A DNA stretch of 46,366 bases. Source: an uncultured Collinsella sp. (GTDB lineage: Bacteria; Actinomycetota; Coriobacteriia; Coriobacteriales; Coriobacteriaceae). Location of the stretch: the NCBI GenBank assembly GCA_959605475.1, contig CAUHFS010000011.1, forward strand, positions 1 to 46,366, written 5' to 3'. The position numbers were made by a program, and so were the translations under genes. Below, piece by piece: positions 9,243-17,223 of this stretch (positions within the stretch are counted from its first letter, which is position 1; each line of letters opens with the position of its first letter). The notes below the pieces were generated by a model. It made no database searches. It was not told the origin of the DNA and worked only from the letters and a program-made list of their open reading frames with translations.

Positions 9243-9261
9243 ATTGATACGATCCTTTCAG

Positions 9262-9666
9262 TTACACGCGGCGACGCTTCTTGGGGCGGCAGCCGTTGTG
9301 CGGAATGGGGGTCTTGTCCTGGATGCTCGAGACCTCGAGGCCAGCAGCCTGGAGGGAGCGGATGGCGGTCTCACGACCGGAGCCGGGGCCCTTGACGAAG
9401 ACGGAAACCTTCTTCATACCGTGCTCCATGGCCTGCTTGGCAGCAGCCTCGGCAGCCATCTGGGCAGCGAACGGCGTGGACTTACGGGAGCCCTTGAAGC
9501 CCACCTGGCCAGCCGACTTCCAGGAAATGACGTTGCCCTGGGGATCGGTGATCGAAACGATCGTGTTGTTGAACGTAGAACGAATGTGAGCCTGGCCCAC
9601 GGAAATGTTCTTACGGTCCGCGCGCTTCAGACGGGCAGCGCGAACGTTCTTCTTAGCAGTAGCCAT
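9262..9666 (-). CDS. rpsK: 30S ribosomal protein uS11
   Basis: uS11 lines the mRNA platform of the 30S subunit. The 134-residue protein contains GQAHIRSTFNNTIVSITDPQ, KGSRKSTPFAAQMAAEAAA and the C-terminal signature IQDKTPIPHNGCRPKKRRRV. The start at ATG 9666 (MATAKKNV) gives the usual Lys-rich N-terminus. It lies 14 bp after rpsM. Confidence 0.99.
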   Translation of the reverse strand: MATAKKNVRAARLKRADRKNISVGQAHIRSTFNNTIVSITDPQGNVISWKSAGQVGFKGSRKSTPFAAQMAAEAAAKQAMEHGMKKVSVFVKGPGSGRETAIRSLQAAGLEVSSIQDKTPIPHNGCRPKKRRRV

Positions 9667-9680
9667 CTATCTAGCGCTCC

Positions 9681-10055
9681 TTATTTCTTCTTCTTAGCAC
9701 CGATCTGACGCTTCGGGCCCTTGCGGGTACGAGCGTTAGTGTGGGTGCGCTGGCCGCGGACCGGGAGGCCCTTGCGGTGACGAAGGCCGCGGTTGCAGCC
9801 GATGTCCATAAGGCGCTTGACGTTCTGGTTGCGCTCACGGCGGAGGTCGCCCTCAACCATGATCTGGTTCTTGTCGATATAATCGCGGATGGCGTTAACC
9901 TCATCCTCGGTGAGGTCCTTAACGCGCGTATCCACGTTAACGTTGCACTCGACGCAAATCTTCGTCGCAGTGGTGCGGCCGATGCCGTAAATGTAGGTCA
10001 GACCGATCTCAACGCGCTTCTCACGCGGGAGGTCGACACCATTAATACGGGCCAA
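9681..10055 (-). CDS. rpsM: 30S ribosomal protein uS13
   Basis: uS13 forms the intersubunit bridges of the 30S head and contacts P-site tRNA. The 124-residue protein starts MARINGVDLPREKRVEIGLT and contains YGIGRTTATKI, RRERNQNVKRLMDIGCNRG and RTHTNARTRKGPKR. Its start codon is TTG at 10055, fixed by the family N-terminus and by GAGAGGAG upstream. rpmJ ends 14 bp upstream. Confidence 0.98.
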   Translation of the reverse strand: MARINGVDLPREKRVEIGLTYIYGIGRTTATKICVECNVNVDTRVKDLTEDEVNAIRDYIDKNQIMVEGDLRRERNQNVKRLMDIGCNRGLRHRKGLPVRGQRTHTNARTRKGPKRQIGAKKKK

Positions 10056-10069
10056 CGTAGTCTCCTCTC

Positions 10070-10183
10070 TTAACCCTGACGCTGCTTATGACGGGGGTTC
10101 TCGCAAATGACGAGGACCTTGCCATGGCGCCTAATGATTTTGCACTTATCGCACATCTTCTTGACCGAAGGACGTACCTTCAT
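10070..10183 (-). CDS. rpmJ: 50S ribosomal protein bL36 (zinc-binding form)
   Basis: This 37-residue gene is easily missed by length cutoffs. Its product starts MKVRPSVKKMCDKCKIIRRH and ends ENPRHKQRQG. The zinc ligands Cys11, Cys14, Cys27 and His32 are all present, so this is the C+ form that needs zinc. The start at ATG 10183 has GAAAGGAAG upstream. The infA-rpmJ-rpsM order is typical of high-GC and low-GC Gram-positives. Confidence 0.98.
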   Translation of the reverse strand: MKVRPSVKKMCDKCKIIRRHGKVLVICENPRHKQRQG

Positions 10184-10333
10184 CGTTCTTCCTTTCGGTA
10201 GCGCTCAAACTACTTCCCTACTATCTACTCGCCCAGCCGCAGGCGTTTAAAACTATGGCTGGTCTTCACACACAATCCGACCGTAGGTTGAGCTAAGCCT
10301 GCAGTCGGAAATGGAGTGCGTGTATGCGTGCCG

Positions 10334-10552
10334 CTATTTGTAGCGATAGGTGATGCGGCCGCGGGTCAGGTCGTACGGGGAAAGCTCCACGACAACCCTG
10401 TCACCGGGGAGAATACGGATGTAATTCATTCGGATCTTGCCAGAAATGTTGCACAGAACCGAATGACCGTTCTCGAGCTCAACCCTAAACATGGCATTGG
10501 GCAACGGTTCCTTTACCGTACCCTCGAGCTCAATTGCGTCTTCCTTCTTCAC
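10334..10552 (-). CDS. infA: Translation initiation factor IF-1
   Basis: IF-1 occupies the ribosomal A site during initiation. The S1/OB-fold protein contains EDAIELEGTV, LPNAMFRVELENGH, NISGKIRMNYIRILPGDRV and DLTRGRITYRYK. I chose the GTG at 10552, which gives MKKEDAIELEG and 72 residues, the usual family length. A TTG at 10558 (two residues longer) is possible because the ribosome site (GAGAAAGA) is weak and ambiguous. The 150 bp to rpmJ hold no gene but contain a loose dyad (TCCGAC ... GTCGGA). Confidence 0.96.
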   Translation of the reverse strand: MKKEDAIELEGTVKEPLPNAMFRVELENGHSVLCNISGKIRMNYIRILPGDRVVVELSPYDLTRGRITYRYK

Positions 10553-10656
10553 AAGCAATCATCTTTCTCTAGAAAACGACAGCGATTGAGTATTCTACAA
10601 CACGTATGCACGCATCGTAATAACTTCGTAATGGCTCCACAACTAAGTGGAACTTG

Positions 10657-11445
10657 TTACATTTCTCCGCCTTGGAGCGAACACCAAGCACCTTGCGCAT
10701 CCGTGGTGAGAATCACCGGACCGTCATTGGTAATGGCGACGGTGTTCTCGTAGTGCGCGGCGGGCAGGTGGTCGTTGGTCGTAACAATCCAACCGTCGGA
10801 GCCCGTGCTCACATGGTTGGAACCCATCGTAACCATCGGCTCGATGGCAATGACCATGCCGGCTTGGAGGCGAACGCCCCTCCCCTTCTTTCCATAGTTA
10901 GGAACGTTGGGGTCCTCGTGCATCACGCGGCCAATGCCATGGCCCACATAATCACGAAGCACGCCGTAACCGTGAGACTCGGCGAGGGACTGAACGGCAT
11001 AACCGACGTCCCCGATATGGTTACCGGGAACAGCCTGCTCGATGGCAGCCTTAAGGCAATCGCGCGTGACCTCGCACAAAGCCTTGGCTTCGGGCGTGGG
11101 GGTGCCGACGAAAAACGTCCAAGCGTTATCGCCGACCCAACCGTCGACAACGGCTCCCGTATCGATGGAGATGATATCGCCATCGCGCAGGATCATGTCG
11201 GGGTTGGGAATACCGTGGACCACGGCATCGTTGATCGATGCGCAAATGGTCCCCGGGAACCCGCCGTAACCCTTAAAGGCCGGGGTGCCGCCATGCATGC
11301 GGATAATCTGCTCCGCGAGCTGATCGAGCTCAAAGGTAGAAACGCCGGGGCGCACCATGGCTCCAACGTGGCGGAGCGCCATCTTAGATAGCGCTCCTGC
11401 CTTCTTCATCTGCTCGATTTGCGTTGCAGACTTAATCTTGATCAT
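10657..11445 (-). CDS. map: Methionine aminopeptidase, type I
   Basis: MetAP removes the initiator methionine from nascent proteins. The 262-residue pita-bread enzyme has all five metal ligands: Asp95, Asp106, His169, Glu202 and Glu233, in DTGAVVDGWVGDNAWT, GHGIGRVMHEDP, IEPMV and HYENTV, plus His77. Its ATG overlaps the adk stop by four bases (ATGA), implying translational coupling. It is followed by infA after about 100 bp. Confidence 0.98.
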   Translation of the reverse strand: MIKIKSATQIEQMKKAGALSKMALRHVGAMVRPGVSTFELDQLAEQIIRMHGGTPAFKGYGGFPGTICASINDAVVHGIPNPDMILRDGDIISIDTGAVVDGWVGDNAWTFFVGTPTPEAKALCEVTRDCLKAAIEQAVPGNHIGDVGYAVQSLAESHGYGVLRDYVGHGIGRVMHEDPNVPNYGKKGRGVRLQAGMVIAIEPMVTMGSNHVSTGSDGWIVTTNDHLPAAHYENTVAITNDGPVILTTDAQGAWCSLQGGEM

Positions 11446-12068
11446 AGACCGAGAGCCTCTTTGACATCCCCGTACACGGTCTCGCGAGCCTGGTCACCGT
11501 TGACCGACTTGAGCAGACCCTGGCCACGATAGTAGTCGACGAGCGGGCTCGTGGACTTCTCGTAGACGTCGAGACGGTTCTTGATGGTCTCGGGCTTGTC
11601 GTCGTCGCGCTGATACATCTCGCCTGCGCACTTGGGGCAGGTAGCATCGGCAGCGGTGCCGGTGTAACCGCAGGCGCGGCAGGTGCGACGCGAAGACAGA
11701 CGATCGATAATGACCTCGGGGGCCACATCGACCAGAAGGGCACAGTCGATCTCGCGACCCATGGCGGAGAGCTCGGAATCGAGCGTCACGGCCTGGGCGG
11801 TGTTGCGCGGGAAGCCGTCGAGGATGAAGCCCTGCTGGGCGTCATCGGCGGCAAGGCGCTCCTTGACAAGGTCGATCACGAGCTGGTCGGGAACGAGCTC
11901 ACCAGCGTCCATGTACTTCTTAGCCTGAATACCAAGCTCGGTGCCACCCTTGACGGCAGCACGCAGCAGGTCGCCCGTGGAAATGTGAGCGACGCCAAAC
12001 TCGGCGACGAGCTCCTGTGCGACGGTGCCCTTGCCGGCACCCGGAGCTCCGAGCAATACGAGGTTCAT
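11442..12068 (-). CDS. adk: Adenylate kinase with zinc-type lid
   Basis: This kinase interconverts ATP + AMP and 2 ADP. The 208-residue protein has the P-loop GAPGAGKGT (7-15), the AMP-binding STGDLLR and DGFPRN, and a lid with four cysteines (130, 133, 144 and 147) that would bind zinc, as in Gram-positive enzymes. I chose ATG 12068 because GAGGAGG lies at the correct distance; a TTG at 12074 would add two residues. The stop overlaps the map start. Confidence 0.98.
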   Translation of the reverse strand: MNLVLLGAPGAGKGTVAQELVAEFGVAHISTGDLLRAAVKGGTELGIQAKKYMDAGELVPDQLVIDLVKERLAADDAQQGFILDGFPRNTAQAVTLDSELSAMGREIDCALLVDVAPEVIIDRLSSRRTCRACGYTGTAADATCPKCAGEMYQRDDDKPETIKNRLDVYEKSTSPLVDYYRGQGLLKSVNGDQARETVYGDVKEALGL

Positions 12069-12086
12069 GAGCAATCCTCCTCTAGC

Positions 12087-13373
12087 CTATTTAAAGAATC
12101 CATCGTAATCATACATCTTGATCTGGCCTTCGAGCTTATCGACCGTGTCGAGCACGACGCCGACCATGATGAGGATGGACGTGCCGCCAAATGCCTGGAT
12201 CAGATGGTTACCCGTGAAGGAGAAGATGATCGAAGGCACGATGGCGATGAGCGCCAAAAAGACAGCGCTGGGAAGCGTAATCTTGTTGAGCGCGTTCTTG
12301 ATGTAGGCCGCGGTAGCCCTACCCGGACGCACGCCCGGAATAAAGCCGCCCTGCTTCTTAAGGTTATCGGCCGTGTCATCGGGGTTGAACACCATGGAGG
12401 TGTAGAAGTACGCGAAGAACACGATGAGGACAACGTTAAGCACCCAGTTGAGCCAACCGGTCGAAAGCGCAGAGGCAACTGCCTGAATCCAGCCGATGCC
12501 GGGGAAGAACACGGCAATCTGAGCCGGGAAGTACAGCAGCGCCGAAGCGAAGATGATCGGCACGACACCCGCGGTGTTGACCTTGATGGGCAGGTAGGTG
12601 GTCTGGCCACCCATCATGCGACGGCCCACGACGCGTTTGGCGTAGGAGACCGGGATGCGGCGCTGGCCGCGCTCAAGGAAAACGATCAGCGGGATAACCA
12701 GCAGGATGATGGCGCAGATGATCACCATGGTGATGATGCCACCGGCATTGCCCTCGGTGCTGGAGAAGATCGCCTGCGGCAGACCGGCCATGATGTTCGC
12801 AAAGATGATCAGCGACATGCCATTGCCGATACCGCGCTGGGTGATGAGCTCACCAATCCACATGATCAGCATAGCGCCCGCAGTGAGCGTGCCGACGATC
12901 ATGAGGTCGAAGATGATCTCGGGAGCGCCGGCGCCATTAAAGCTGATGCCGAAGCTCTTAAAGAGGAAGAGGTAACCCACGGAGTTGAGGATTGCCAGAG
13001 CCAGGGTGAGGTAACGCGAATACTGCGTAATCTTGGTCTGACCGACCTCGCCCTCGCGGGCAAGCTCATGCAGGGAAGGCACAACGGCCTGGAGCATCTG
13101 GAGGATGATCGAGCTGGTGATGTAAGGCATGATGCCCAGCGAAAACACCGACACATAGCTCAACGCGCCGCCAGAGAAAAGATTCAGGAGGGCCATAGCA
13201 CCTGCGGCGACCGAATTGTTATCGGTCGAGAAAAGGCCCAGCATCCCCTGGAAGGGAATGCCGGGCACAGGAACGTGCGCACCAATGCGGTACACGACGA
13301 GCATAGCTATGGTAAAAAGAATCTTTTCGCGCAATTCTTTGATGCGGAAAGCATTCTTAAGACCATTTAGCAC
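12087..13373 (-). CDS. secY: Protein translocase subunit SecY
   Basis: SecY is the channel of the Sec translocase. The 428-residue protein has ten predicted membrane helices, beginning KILFTIAMLVVYRIGAHVPV. The plug and helix 2 region is LGIMPYITSSIILQML, and the basic cytoplasmic loops include LERGQRRIPVSYAKRVVGRR and GFIPGVRPGRATAAYI. It starts with GTG at 13373 and overlaps rplO by seven bases. The secY-adk-map order is standard. Confidence 0.99.
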   Translation of the reverse strand: MLNGLKNAFRIKELREKILFTIAMLVVYRIGAHVPVPGIPFQGMLGLFSTDNNSVAAGAMALLNLFSGGALSYVSVFSLGIMPYITSSIILQMLQAVVPSLHELAREGEVGQTKITQYSRYLTLALAILNSVGYLFLFKSFGISFNGAGAPEIIFDLMIVGTLTAGAMLIMWIGELITQRGIGNGMSLIIFANIMAGLPQAIFSSTEGNAGGIITMVIICAIILLVIPLIVFLERGQRRIPVSYAKRVVGRRMMGGQTTYLPIKVNTAGVVPIIFASALLYFPAQIAVFFPGIGWIQAVASALSTGWLNWVLNVVLIVFFAYFYTSMVFNPDDTADNLKKQGGFIPGVRPGRATAAYIKNALNKITLPSAVFLALIAIVPSIIFSFTGNHLIQAFGGTSILIMVGVVLDTVDKLEGQIKMYDYDGFFK

Positions 13374-13816
13374 GGCAGCTCGACCTTTCCGCCGGCGGCC
13401 TCGATCTTGGCCTGCGCAGAAGCGCTGACCTTGTCGACCTTGACCGTGAACTTCTTGGTGAGCTCACCATTGCCGAGCACCTTGACGGGCTCGAACTCGC
13501 TCTTGGTGATGCGAGCGGCCTTAAGAGCGGCACCGTCGATCACAGCGCCGTCCTCGAACTTACGCTCGAGACGCTCAACGTTAACAGCGGTGTACTCAAT
13601 ACGACGGGGGTTGCGGAAGCCCGGAAGCTTGGGCAGGCGCATAGCCAGCGGAGTCTGGCCACCCTCGAAGCCGGCACCCTTGGTGCCGCCAGAGCGGGAA
13701 CCCTGGCCCTTCTGGCCGCGGCCAGAAGTGGTGCCGTGACCCGAAGAATTGCCACGGCCGACGCGCTTGCGGTTCTTGGTGGAACCGGGCGCGGGAGTAA
13801 GATCGTGAAGCTGCAT
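13367..13816 (-). CDS. rplO: 50S ribosomal protein uL15
   Basis: uL15 is a late-assembling 23S rRNA binder. The 149-residue protein begins MQLHDLTPAPGSTKNRKRVG with the glycine- and arginine-rich stretch RGNSSGHGTTSGRGQKGQGS, and has FEGGQTPLAMRLPKLPGFRN. Length and order (rpmD-rplO-secY) are as expected. Confidence 0.99.
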   Translation of the reverse strand: MQLHDLTPAPGSTKNRKRVGRGNSSGHGTTSGRGQKGQGSRSGGTKGAGFEGGQTPLAMRLPKLPGFRNPRRIEYTAVNVERLERKFEDGAVIDGAALKAARITKSEFEPVKVLGNGELTKKFTVKVDKVSASAQAKIEAAGGKVELPC

Positions 13817-13819
13817 TTG

Positions 13820-14002
13820 CTACTCCTCTACAATCTCGACAAGGTGCTTGACCTTGAAGATCATGCCGCGGACGGACTCGTTGTCAGCAATCTCGCGAAC
13901 CTCGCGGATCCTGTGGAGACCGAGGGCACGGACAGTACGGACCTGGTCCTGCTTGCAACCGTTGGTGCTGCGGACCTGCTTGATCTTGATGGTGTCAGCC
14001 AT
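13820..14002 (-). CDS. rpmD: 50S ribosomal protein uL30
   Basis: This 60-residue protein reads MADTIKIKQVRSTNGCKQDQ, then VRALGLHRIREVREIADNES and VRGMIFKVKHLVEI, the compact uL30 fold. It sits two bases after rpsE and three before rplO, so it is probably translationally coupled. Confidence 0.98.
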   Translation of the reverse strand: MADTIKIKQVRSTNGCKQDQVRTVRALGLHRIREVREIADNESVRGMIFKVKHLVEIVEE

Positions 14003-14004
14003 GC

Positions 14005-14529
14005 TTAGTTCTCCTTACCGACGAACATCTCGGAGACCGTCAGGCCACGGCGAGCCGCGACGTCCTCAGGGCTGGAGAGCTCCTTGAGGCCCTCGACGGC
14101 AGCCTTGATGATGTTGAGGCCGTTGTCGGTACCGAGGGACTTGGACAGGACGTTCTTGATGCCAGCAAGCTCGAAGAGGGGACGCACAGCGCCGCCGGCG
14201 ATAACGCCGGTACCCTCGACAGCGGGCTTGATGATGATGCGGCCGGCACCAAAGTGACCGAGAACCTCGTGCGGAATGGTACCCTGATCGGTCACCGGCA
14301 CGTGGAACATGTTCTTCTTGGCATCGAGAGACGCCTTGGAGATGGCCATGGGCACCTCAGCGGACTTGCCCATGCCAACGCCGACGTTGCCCTTGCCGTC
14401 GCCAACGACGACGAGAGCGACGAGGCTCATGCGACGACCGCCCTTGACGGTCTTCGACACGCGGTTGATGTAAACGACGCGCTCCTCGAACTCGGAGGCC
14501 TCGCGCTGCTGCTTCTGATTACGAGCCAT
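14005..14529 (-). CDS. rpsE: 30S ribosomal protein uS5
   Basis: uS5 contributes to decoding fidelity and the mRNA entry helicase. The 174-residue protein contains EERVVYINRVSKTVKGGRRM, the loop GKGNVGVGMGKSAEVP, and GTGVIAGGAVRPLFELAGI. Start ATG 14529 with AGGAGG upstream. rplR ends 14 bp upstream. Confidence 0.99.
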   Translation of the reverse strand: MARNQKQQREASEFEERVVYINRVSKTVKGGRRMSLVALVVVGDGKGNVGVGMGKSAEVPMAISKASLDAKKNMFHVPVTDQGTIPHEVLGHFGAGRIIIKPAVEGTGVIAGGAVRPLFELAGIKNVLSKSLGTDNGLNIIKAAVEGLKELSSPEDVAARRGLTVSEMFVGKEN

Positions 14530-14543
14530 GTGCTACATACCTC

Positions 14544-14912
14544 CTAGAACTCGAGACCGGCGGCACGAGCACCGTCGGCGAGGGCCTTGACGCGGCCATG
14601 GTAGATACGGCCACCGCGATCGAAGGCGACCTTGGTGATGCCGGCCTCGATGGCGCGCTTGCCAACGAGCTGACCGACCTTCTCCGCAGCCTCCTTGTTC
14701 GAGGTGTGGGTGCCCTTGAACTCGGCCTCGAGGGTCGAGGCGGAGACGAGCGTCAGGCTGGAGCCCTTGCTGTCGTCGATGATCTGGGCATAGATGTTGG
14801 CGTTAGTACGGGTCACGCGAAGACGCGGACGCTCGGAGGTACCCGAGACCTTGCCGCGAACACGACGCTGACGACGCTTGAGGCCTTCCAGCTTCGCCTT
14901 ATGCTTGTTCAT
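14544..14912 (-). CDS. rplR: 50S ribosomal protein uL18
   Basis: uL18 binds 5S rRNA. The 122-residue protein has RRQRRVRGKVSGTSERPRL, RTNANIYAQIIDD and the C-terminal FDRGGRIYHGRVKALADGAR, all family-typical. It is separated from rplF by 75 bp containing a short hairpin. Confidence 0.99.
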   Translation of the reverse strand: MNKHKAKLEGLKRRQRRVRGKVSGTSERPRLRVTRTNANIYAQIIDDSKGSSLTLVSASTLEAEFKGTHTSNKEAAEKVGQLVGKRAIEAGITKVAFDRGGRIYHGRVKALADGARAAGLEF

Positions 14913-14940
14913 ACGTAAACTCCTAAAAAGGTTGATCTTG

Positions 14941-14962
14941 CCAGCACCTGACGGGGTGCTGG
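14941..14962 (-). promoter_or_regulatory. Small hairpin between rplF and rplR
   Basis: CCAGCACC (14941-14948) pairs with GGTGCTGG (14955-14962) over a six-base loop, 26 bp after the rplF stop on the minus strand. There is no immediate T-run, so it may be an attenuator or processing site rather than a terminator. Confidence 0.55.
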
Positions 14963-14987
14963 TCTTATGCGAGTGAGTCGGTTACGA

Positions 14988-15524
14988 CTACTTGGCGGCC
15001 TTACCCAGCTTGCGGCGGATGTGCTCGCCAACGTAGTGGATACCCTTGCCCTTGTAAGGCTCGGGAGGACGATGGCCGCGGATCTCAGCGGCGATCTGAC
15101 CGACCTGCTGCTTGTTGATACCCTTGACGTTCACGTGGGTGTTGTCGGGAACCTCGAAGGTGATGCCCTCGGGAGCCTCGACGATCACGGGGTGCGAGAA
15201 GCCCAGGGAGAACTCGAGGTTCTTGCCCTTCTGCTGCACGCGGTAACCGACGCCGGCGAGCTCGAGCTTCTTCTCGAAGCCCTCGGAAACGCCAACAACC
15301 ATGTTGTGGATGAGGGCGCGGGTGAGGCCGTGGCGGGCACGGGTCTCACGCTCGTCGTCGGGACGGGAAACGGTGAGGACGTTGTCCTCGACGTTGATAG
15401 CGAGCTTCTCAAAGACATCGAGCTCGAGCTGGCCCTTGGGGCCCTTGACGACAACGTTGTTGCCGTTGACTGCCACTTCGACTCCGGCGGGAATCTGGAC
15501 AGGCTTATTACCGATACGAGACAC
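14988..15524 (-). CDS. rplF: 50S ribosomal protein uL6
   Basis: uL6 lies near the factor-binding site of the 50S subunit. The 178-residue protein starts MSRIGNKPVQIPAGVEV from a GTG at 15524 and contains VVKGPKGQLELDV and the C-terminal signature RGHRPPEPYKGKGIHYVGEH. GAAAGGAGA upstream supports the start. Confidence 0.99.
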   Translation of the reverse strand: MSRIGNKPVQIPAGVEVAVNGNNVVVKGPKGQLELDVFEKLAINVEDNVLTVSRPDDERETRARHGLTRALIHNMVVGVSEGFEKKLELAGVGYRVQQKGKNLEFSLGFSHPVIVEAPEGITFEVPDNTHVNVKGINKQQVGQIAAEIRGHRPPEPYKGKGIHYVGEHIRRKLGKAAK

Positions 15525-15557
15525 GGTGATCTCCTTTCCTTCTACCTACCGAGCGAA

Positions 15558-15956
15558 TTACCAGACGTAAGCGATGATCTCGCCGCCGACGTTGTGCTTG
15601 CGAGCATCGCGGTCGGTCATGACGCCATGGCTGGTGGAAATAATGGCGGTACCAAGGCCACCGCGGACGCGGGGCATGTCGGCAACGCCGGTGTACTTAC
15701 GCAGGCCCGGCTTGGAAATGCGGCGGATGCCGTTGATGACCTTAGCCTTCTTGGGACCATACTTAAGCGTGATGTGCAGAGTCTTCTGGGGAACGGTGTC
15801 CTCGACATCGTAGCCCTCGATGTAGCCCTCCTCGTGCAGAACACGAGCGATCTCGACGAGCTTCTTGCTGCTCGGCATGGAGACCGTGGCCTTGTTCACA
15901 GAGTTAGCGTTACGGATGCGCGTAAGCATATCTGCGATCGGGTCTGTAAGGTTCAT
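15558..15956 (-). CDS. rpsH: 30S ribosomal protein uS8
   Basis: uS8 binds helix 21 of 16S rRNA and is often the spc operon repressor. The 132-residue protein has MNLTDPIADMLTRIRNAN, SKPGLRKY and GLGTAIISTSHGVMTDRDAR. It follows rpsN by about 120 bp of spacer with no gene. Confidence 0.99.
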   Translation of the reverse strand: MNLTDPIADMLTRIRNANSVNKATVSMPSSKKLVEIARVLHEEGYIEGYDVEDTVPQKTLHITLKYGPKKAKVINGIRRISKPGLRKYTGVADMPRVRGGLGTAIISTSHGVMTDRDARKHNVGGEIIAYVW

Positions 15957-16075
15957 ACAGATTCTCCTTCGTTCTTGATGAACACGTGCTCTTGGTTCTT
16001 CACCGCCCTTAACGGCAAAGCCTTTTTAGCGCGTTTTCCCTGTTCCAAACTGATGCTTGAAACGCTGGTAGTGAC

Positions 16076-16261
16076 TTACCAGCTGGCCTTCTTAACGCCG
16101 GGAAGCTCGCCCTTGAGTGCAAGCTCGCGGAAGCAGACACGGCACAGGCCGAACTTGCGGTACACAGAGTGCGGACGGCCGCAGCGCTGGCAGCGCGTGT
16201 ACTCACGAGTAGAGAACTTCTGCTTGCGATTGCACTTGACGATCATCGATGTCTTAGCCAC
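16076..16261 (-). CDS. rpsN: 30S ribosomal protein uS14, zinc-binding type Z
   Basis: The short 61-residue form of uS14 has the zinc ribbon Cys24, Cys27, Cys40 and Cys43 (RCQRCGRPHSVYRKFGLCRVC) and ends LPGVKKASW. It starts with GTG at 16261, supported by AGGAGG six bases upstream. Confidence 0.99.
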   Translation of the reverse strand: MAKTSMIVKCNRKQKFSTREYTRCQRCGRPHSVYRKFGLCRVCFRELALKGELPGVKKASW

Positions 16262-16340
16262 TTATATCCTCCTCACATAGAGTATTGTTCGCCCCAAGCG
16301 CCGCCCCCTTGTGGGAACGGCGCTTATAGGGCAGGTGAAC

Positions 16341-16898
16341 CTATTTCTTGAACGGGAAACCGAAGGCGTCCAGAAGGGCCTTGGCCTCCTCATCGGTGTT
16401 GGCGGTGGTCACGAAAGTGATGTCCATACCACGCTGGTGATCGACGGAGTCGAAGTCGATCTCGGGGAAGATGAGCTGCTCGGTGACGCCCATGGAGAAG
16501 TTACCACGGCCGTCGAAGCTCTTGGCGGAGATGCCGCGGAAGTCGCGGATACGGGGGATCGCGACGGAGGTCAGACGATCGAAGAACTCCCACATACGGT
16601 CGCCACGCAGGGTAACCTTGCAGCCGATCGGCATACCGGCGCGCAGGCGGAAGGTAGCGATGGACTTGCGGGCACGGGTGATCATCGGCTGCTGGCCGGT
16701 GATGGCGCGCAGGTCGCGCACGGCACCGTCGATGGCCTTGGAATCGGTAGCGGCCTCGCCGACACCCATGTTCACGACGATCTTCTCAAACTTGGGGATC
16801 ATCATGACGTTCTCGTACTGGAACTTGTCCTGAAGCTGCTGCTTGACCTCGTTGTTGTACTTGGTCTTCAGACGCGGCACATACTTCTCTTCTGCCAT
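16341..16898 (-). CDS. rplE: 50S ribosomal protein uL5
   Basis: uL5 binds 5S rRNA and contacts P-site tRNA. The 185-residue protein contains PKFEKIVVNMGVGEAATDSK, GQQPMITRARKSIATFRLR, RGDRMWEFFDRL and the C-terminal MDITFVTTANTDEEAKALL. GAAGGAG precedes ATG 16898. It is the first ribosomal gene of the block here; its normal upstream neighbour rplX is absent, and a candidate promoter lies about 130 bp upstream. Confidence 0.99.
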   Translation of the reverse strand: MAEEKYVPRLKTKYNNEVKQQLQDKFQYENVMMIPKFEKIVVNMGVGEAATDSKAIDGAVRDLRAITGQQPMITRARKSIATFRLRAGMPIGCKVTLRGDRMWEFFDRLTSVAIPRIRDFRGISAKSFDGRGNFSMGVTEQLIFPEIDFDSVDHQRGMDITFVTTANTDEEAKALLDAFGFPFKK

Positions 16899-17035
16899 TG
16901 TTCACTCCTTCTTGGGGTTTTAAGCACGGGGCGTGGCCACGATGGGTTGTCCTCGTGCCTCCTGGCTGCATCCGCGCCGCTCATGGCATTTCGCGGTTTG
17001 GACTCGACGCAGCAGGAGCCGACAAAACAATCGGT

Positions 17036-17064
17036 ACTATACGCGCATCGGGAGCGTATTTCCA
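17036..17064 (-). promoter_or_regulatory. Candidate sigma-A-type promoter driving rplE and downstream genes
   Basis: On the minus strand TGGAAA (17059-17064) and TATAGT (17036-17041) are separated by 17 bases. The match to consensus is four of six and five of six. Transcription would begin near 17029, giving a leader of about 130 nt to rplE. Confidence 0.5.
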
Positions 17065-17084
17065 GAAAAACCTCGTCTGCCTGC

Positions 17085-17132
17085 ACAACTCCACAACTCC
17101 CCCGCACAAATGGGTCCCTACAAATGGGTCCC
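17085..17132. repeat. Short tandem direct repeats upstream of rplE
   Basis: ACAACTCC occurs twice head to tail (17085-17100). ACAAATGGGTCCC then occurs twice with a 14-bp period (17106-17118 and 17120-17132). The stretch separates the candidate rplE promoter from the hairpin element at 17140. Confidence 0.85.
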
Positions 17133-17139
17133 AAAAAGC

Positions 17140-17206
17140 AGTTGCGGTGAAATAGGGACTGTTGGGCGGCCTAACAGGCTTAAGCAATCCGTATTTCACC
17201 GCAACT
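17140..17206. repeat. Palindromic hairpin element, copy A (3' of the xdhC-like gene)
   Basis: A perfect 15-bp inverted repeat, AGTTGCGGTGAAATA (17140-17154) and TATTTCACCGCAACT (17192-17206), encloses an apex with GGGCGGCC and a small CTGTT/AACAG dyad. On the minus strand the hairpin is followed by GCTTTTTGGG, so it can end transcription of the xdhC-like gene, whose stop is 17 bp away. Its arms match copy B at 19919-19999. Confidence 0.85.
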
Positions 17207-17223
17207 TATTGATGGGAATGCGA

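Noticed and set aside
17049..17064. Isolated left half-site of the 62-bp palindrome family near rplE
   Set aside because: CGGGAGCGTATTTCCA fits only loosely, has no partner at the right spacing and is better read as the -35 region of the rplE promoter.
16981..17199. Small open frames sharing KYGL and PYFTATA motifs in the hairpin elements (also near 19545-19985)
   Set aside because: They are translations of the palindromic element arms on either strand, with no ribosome sites.
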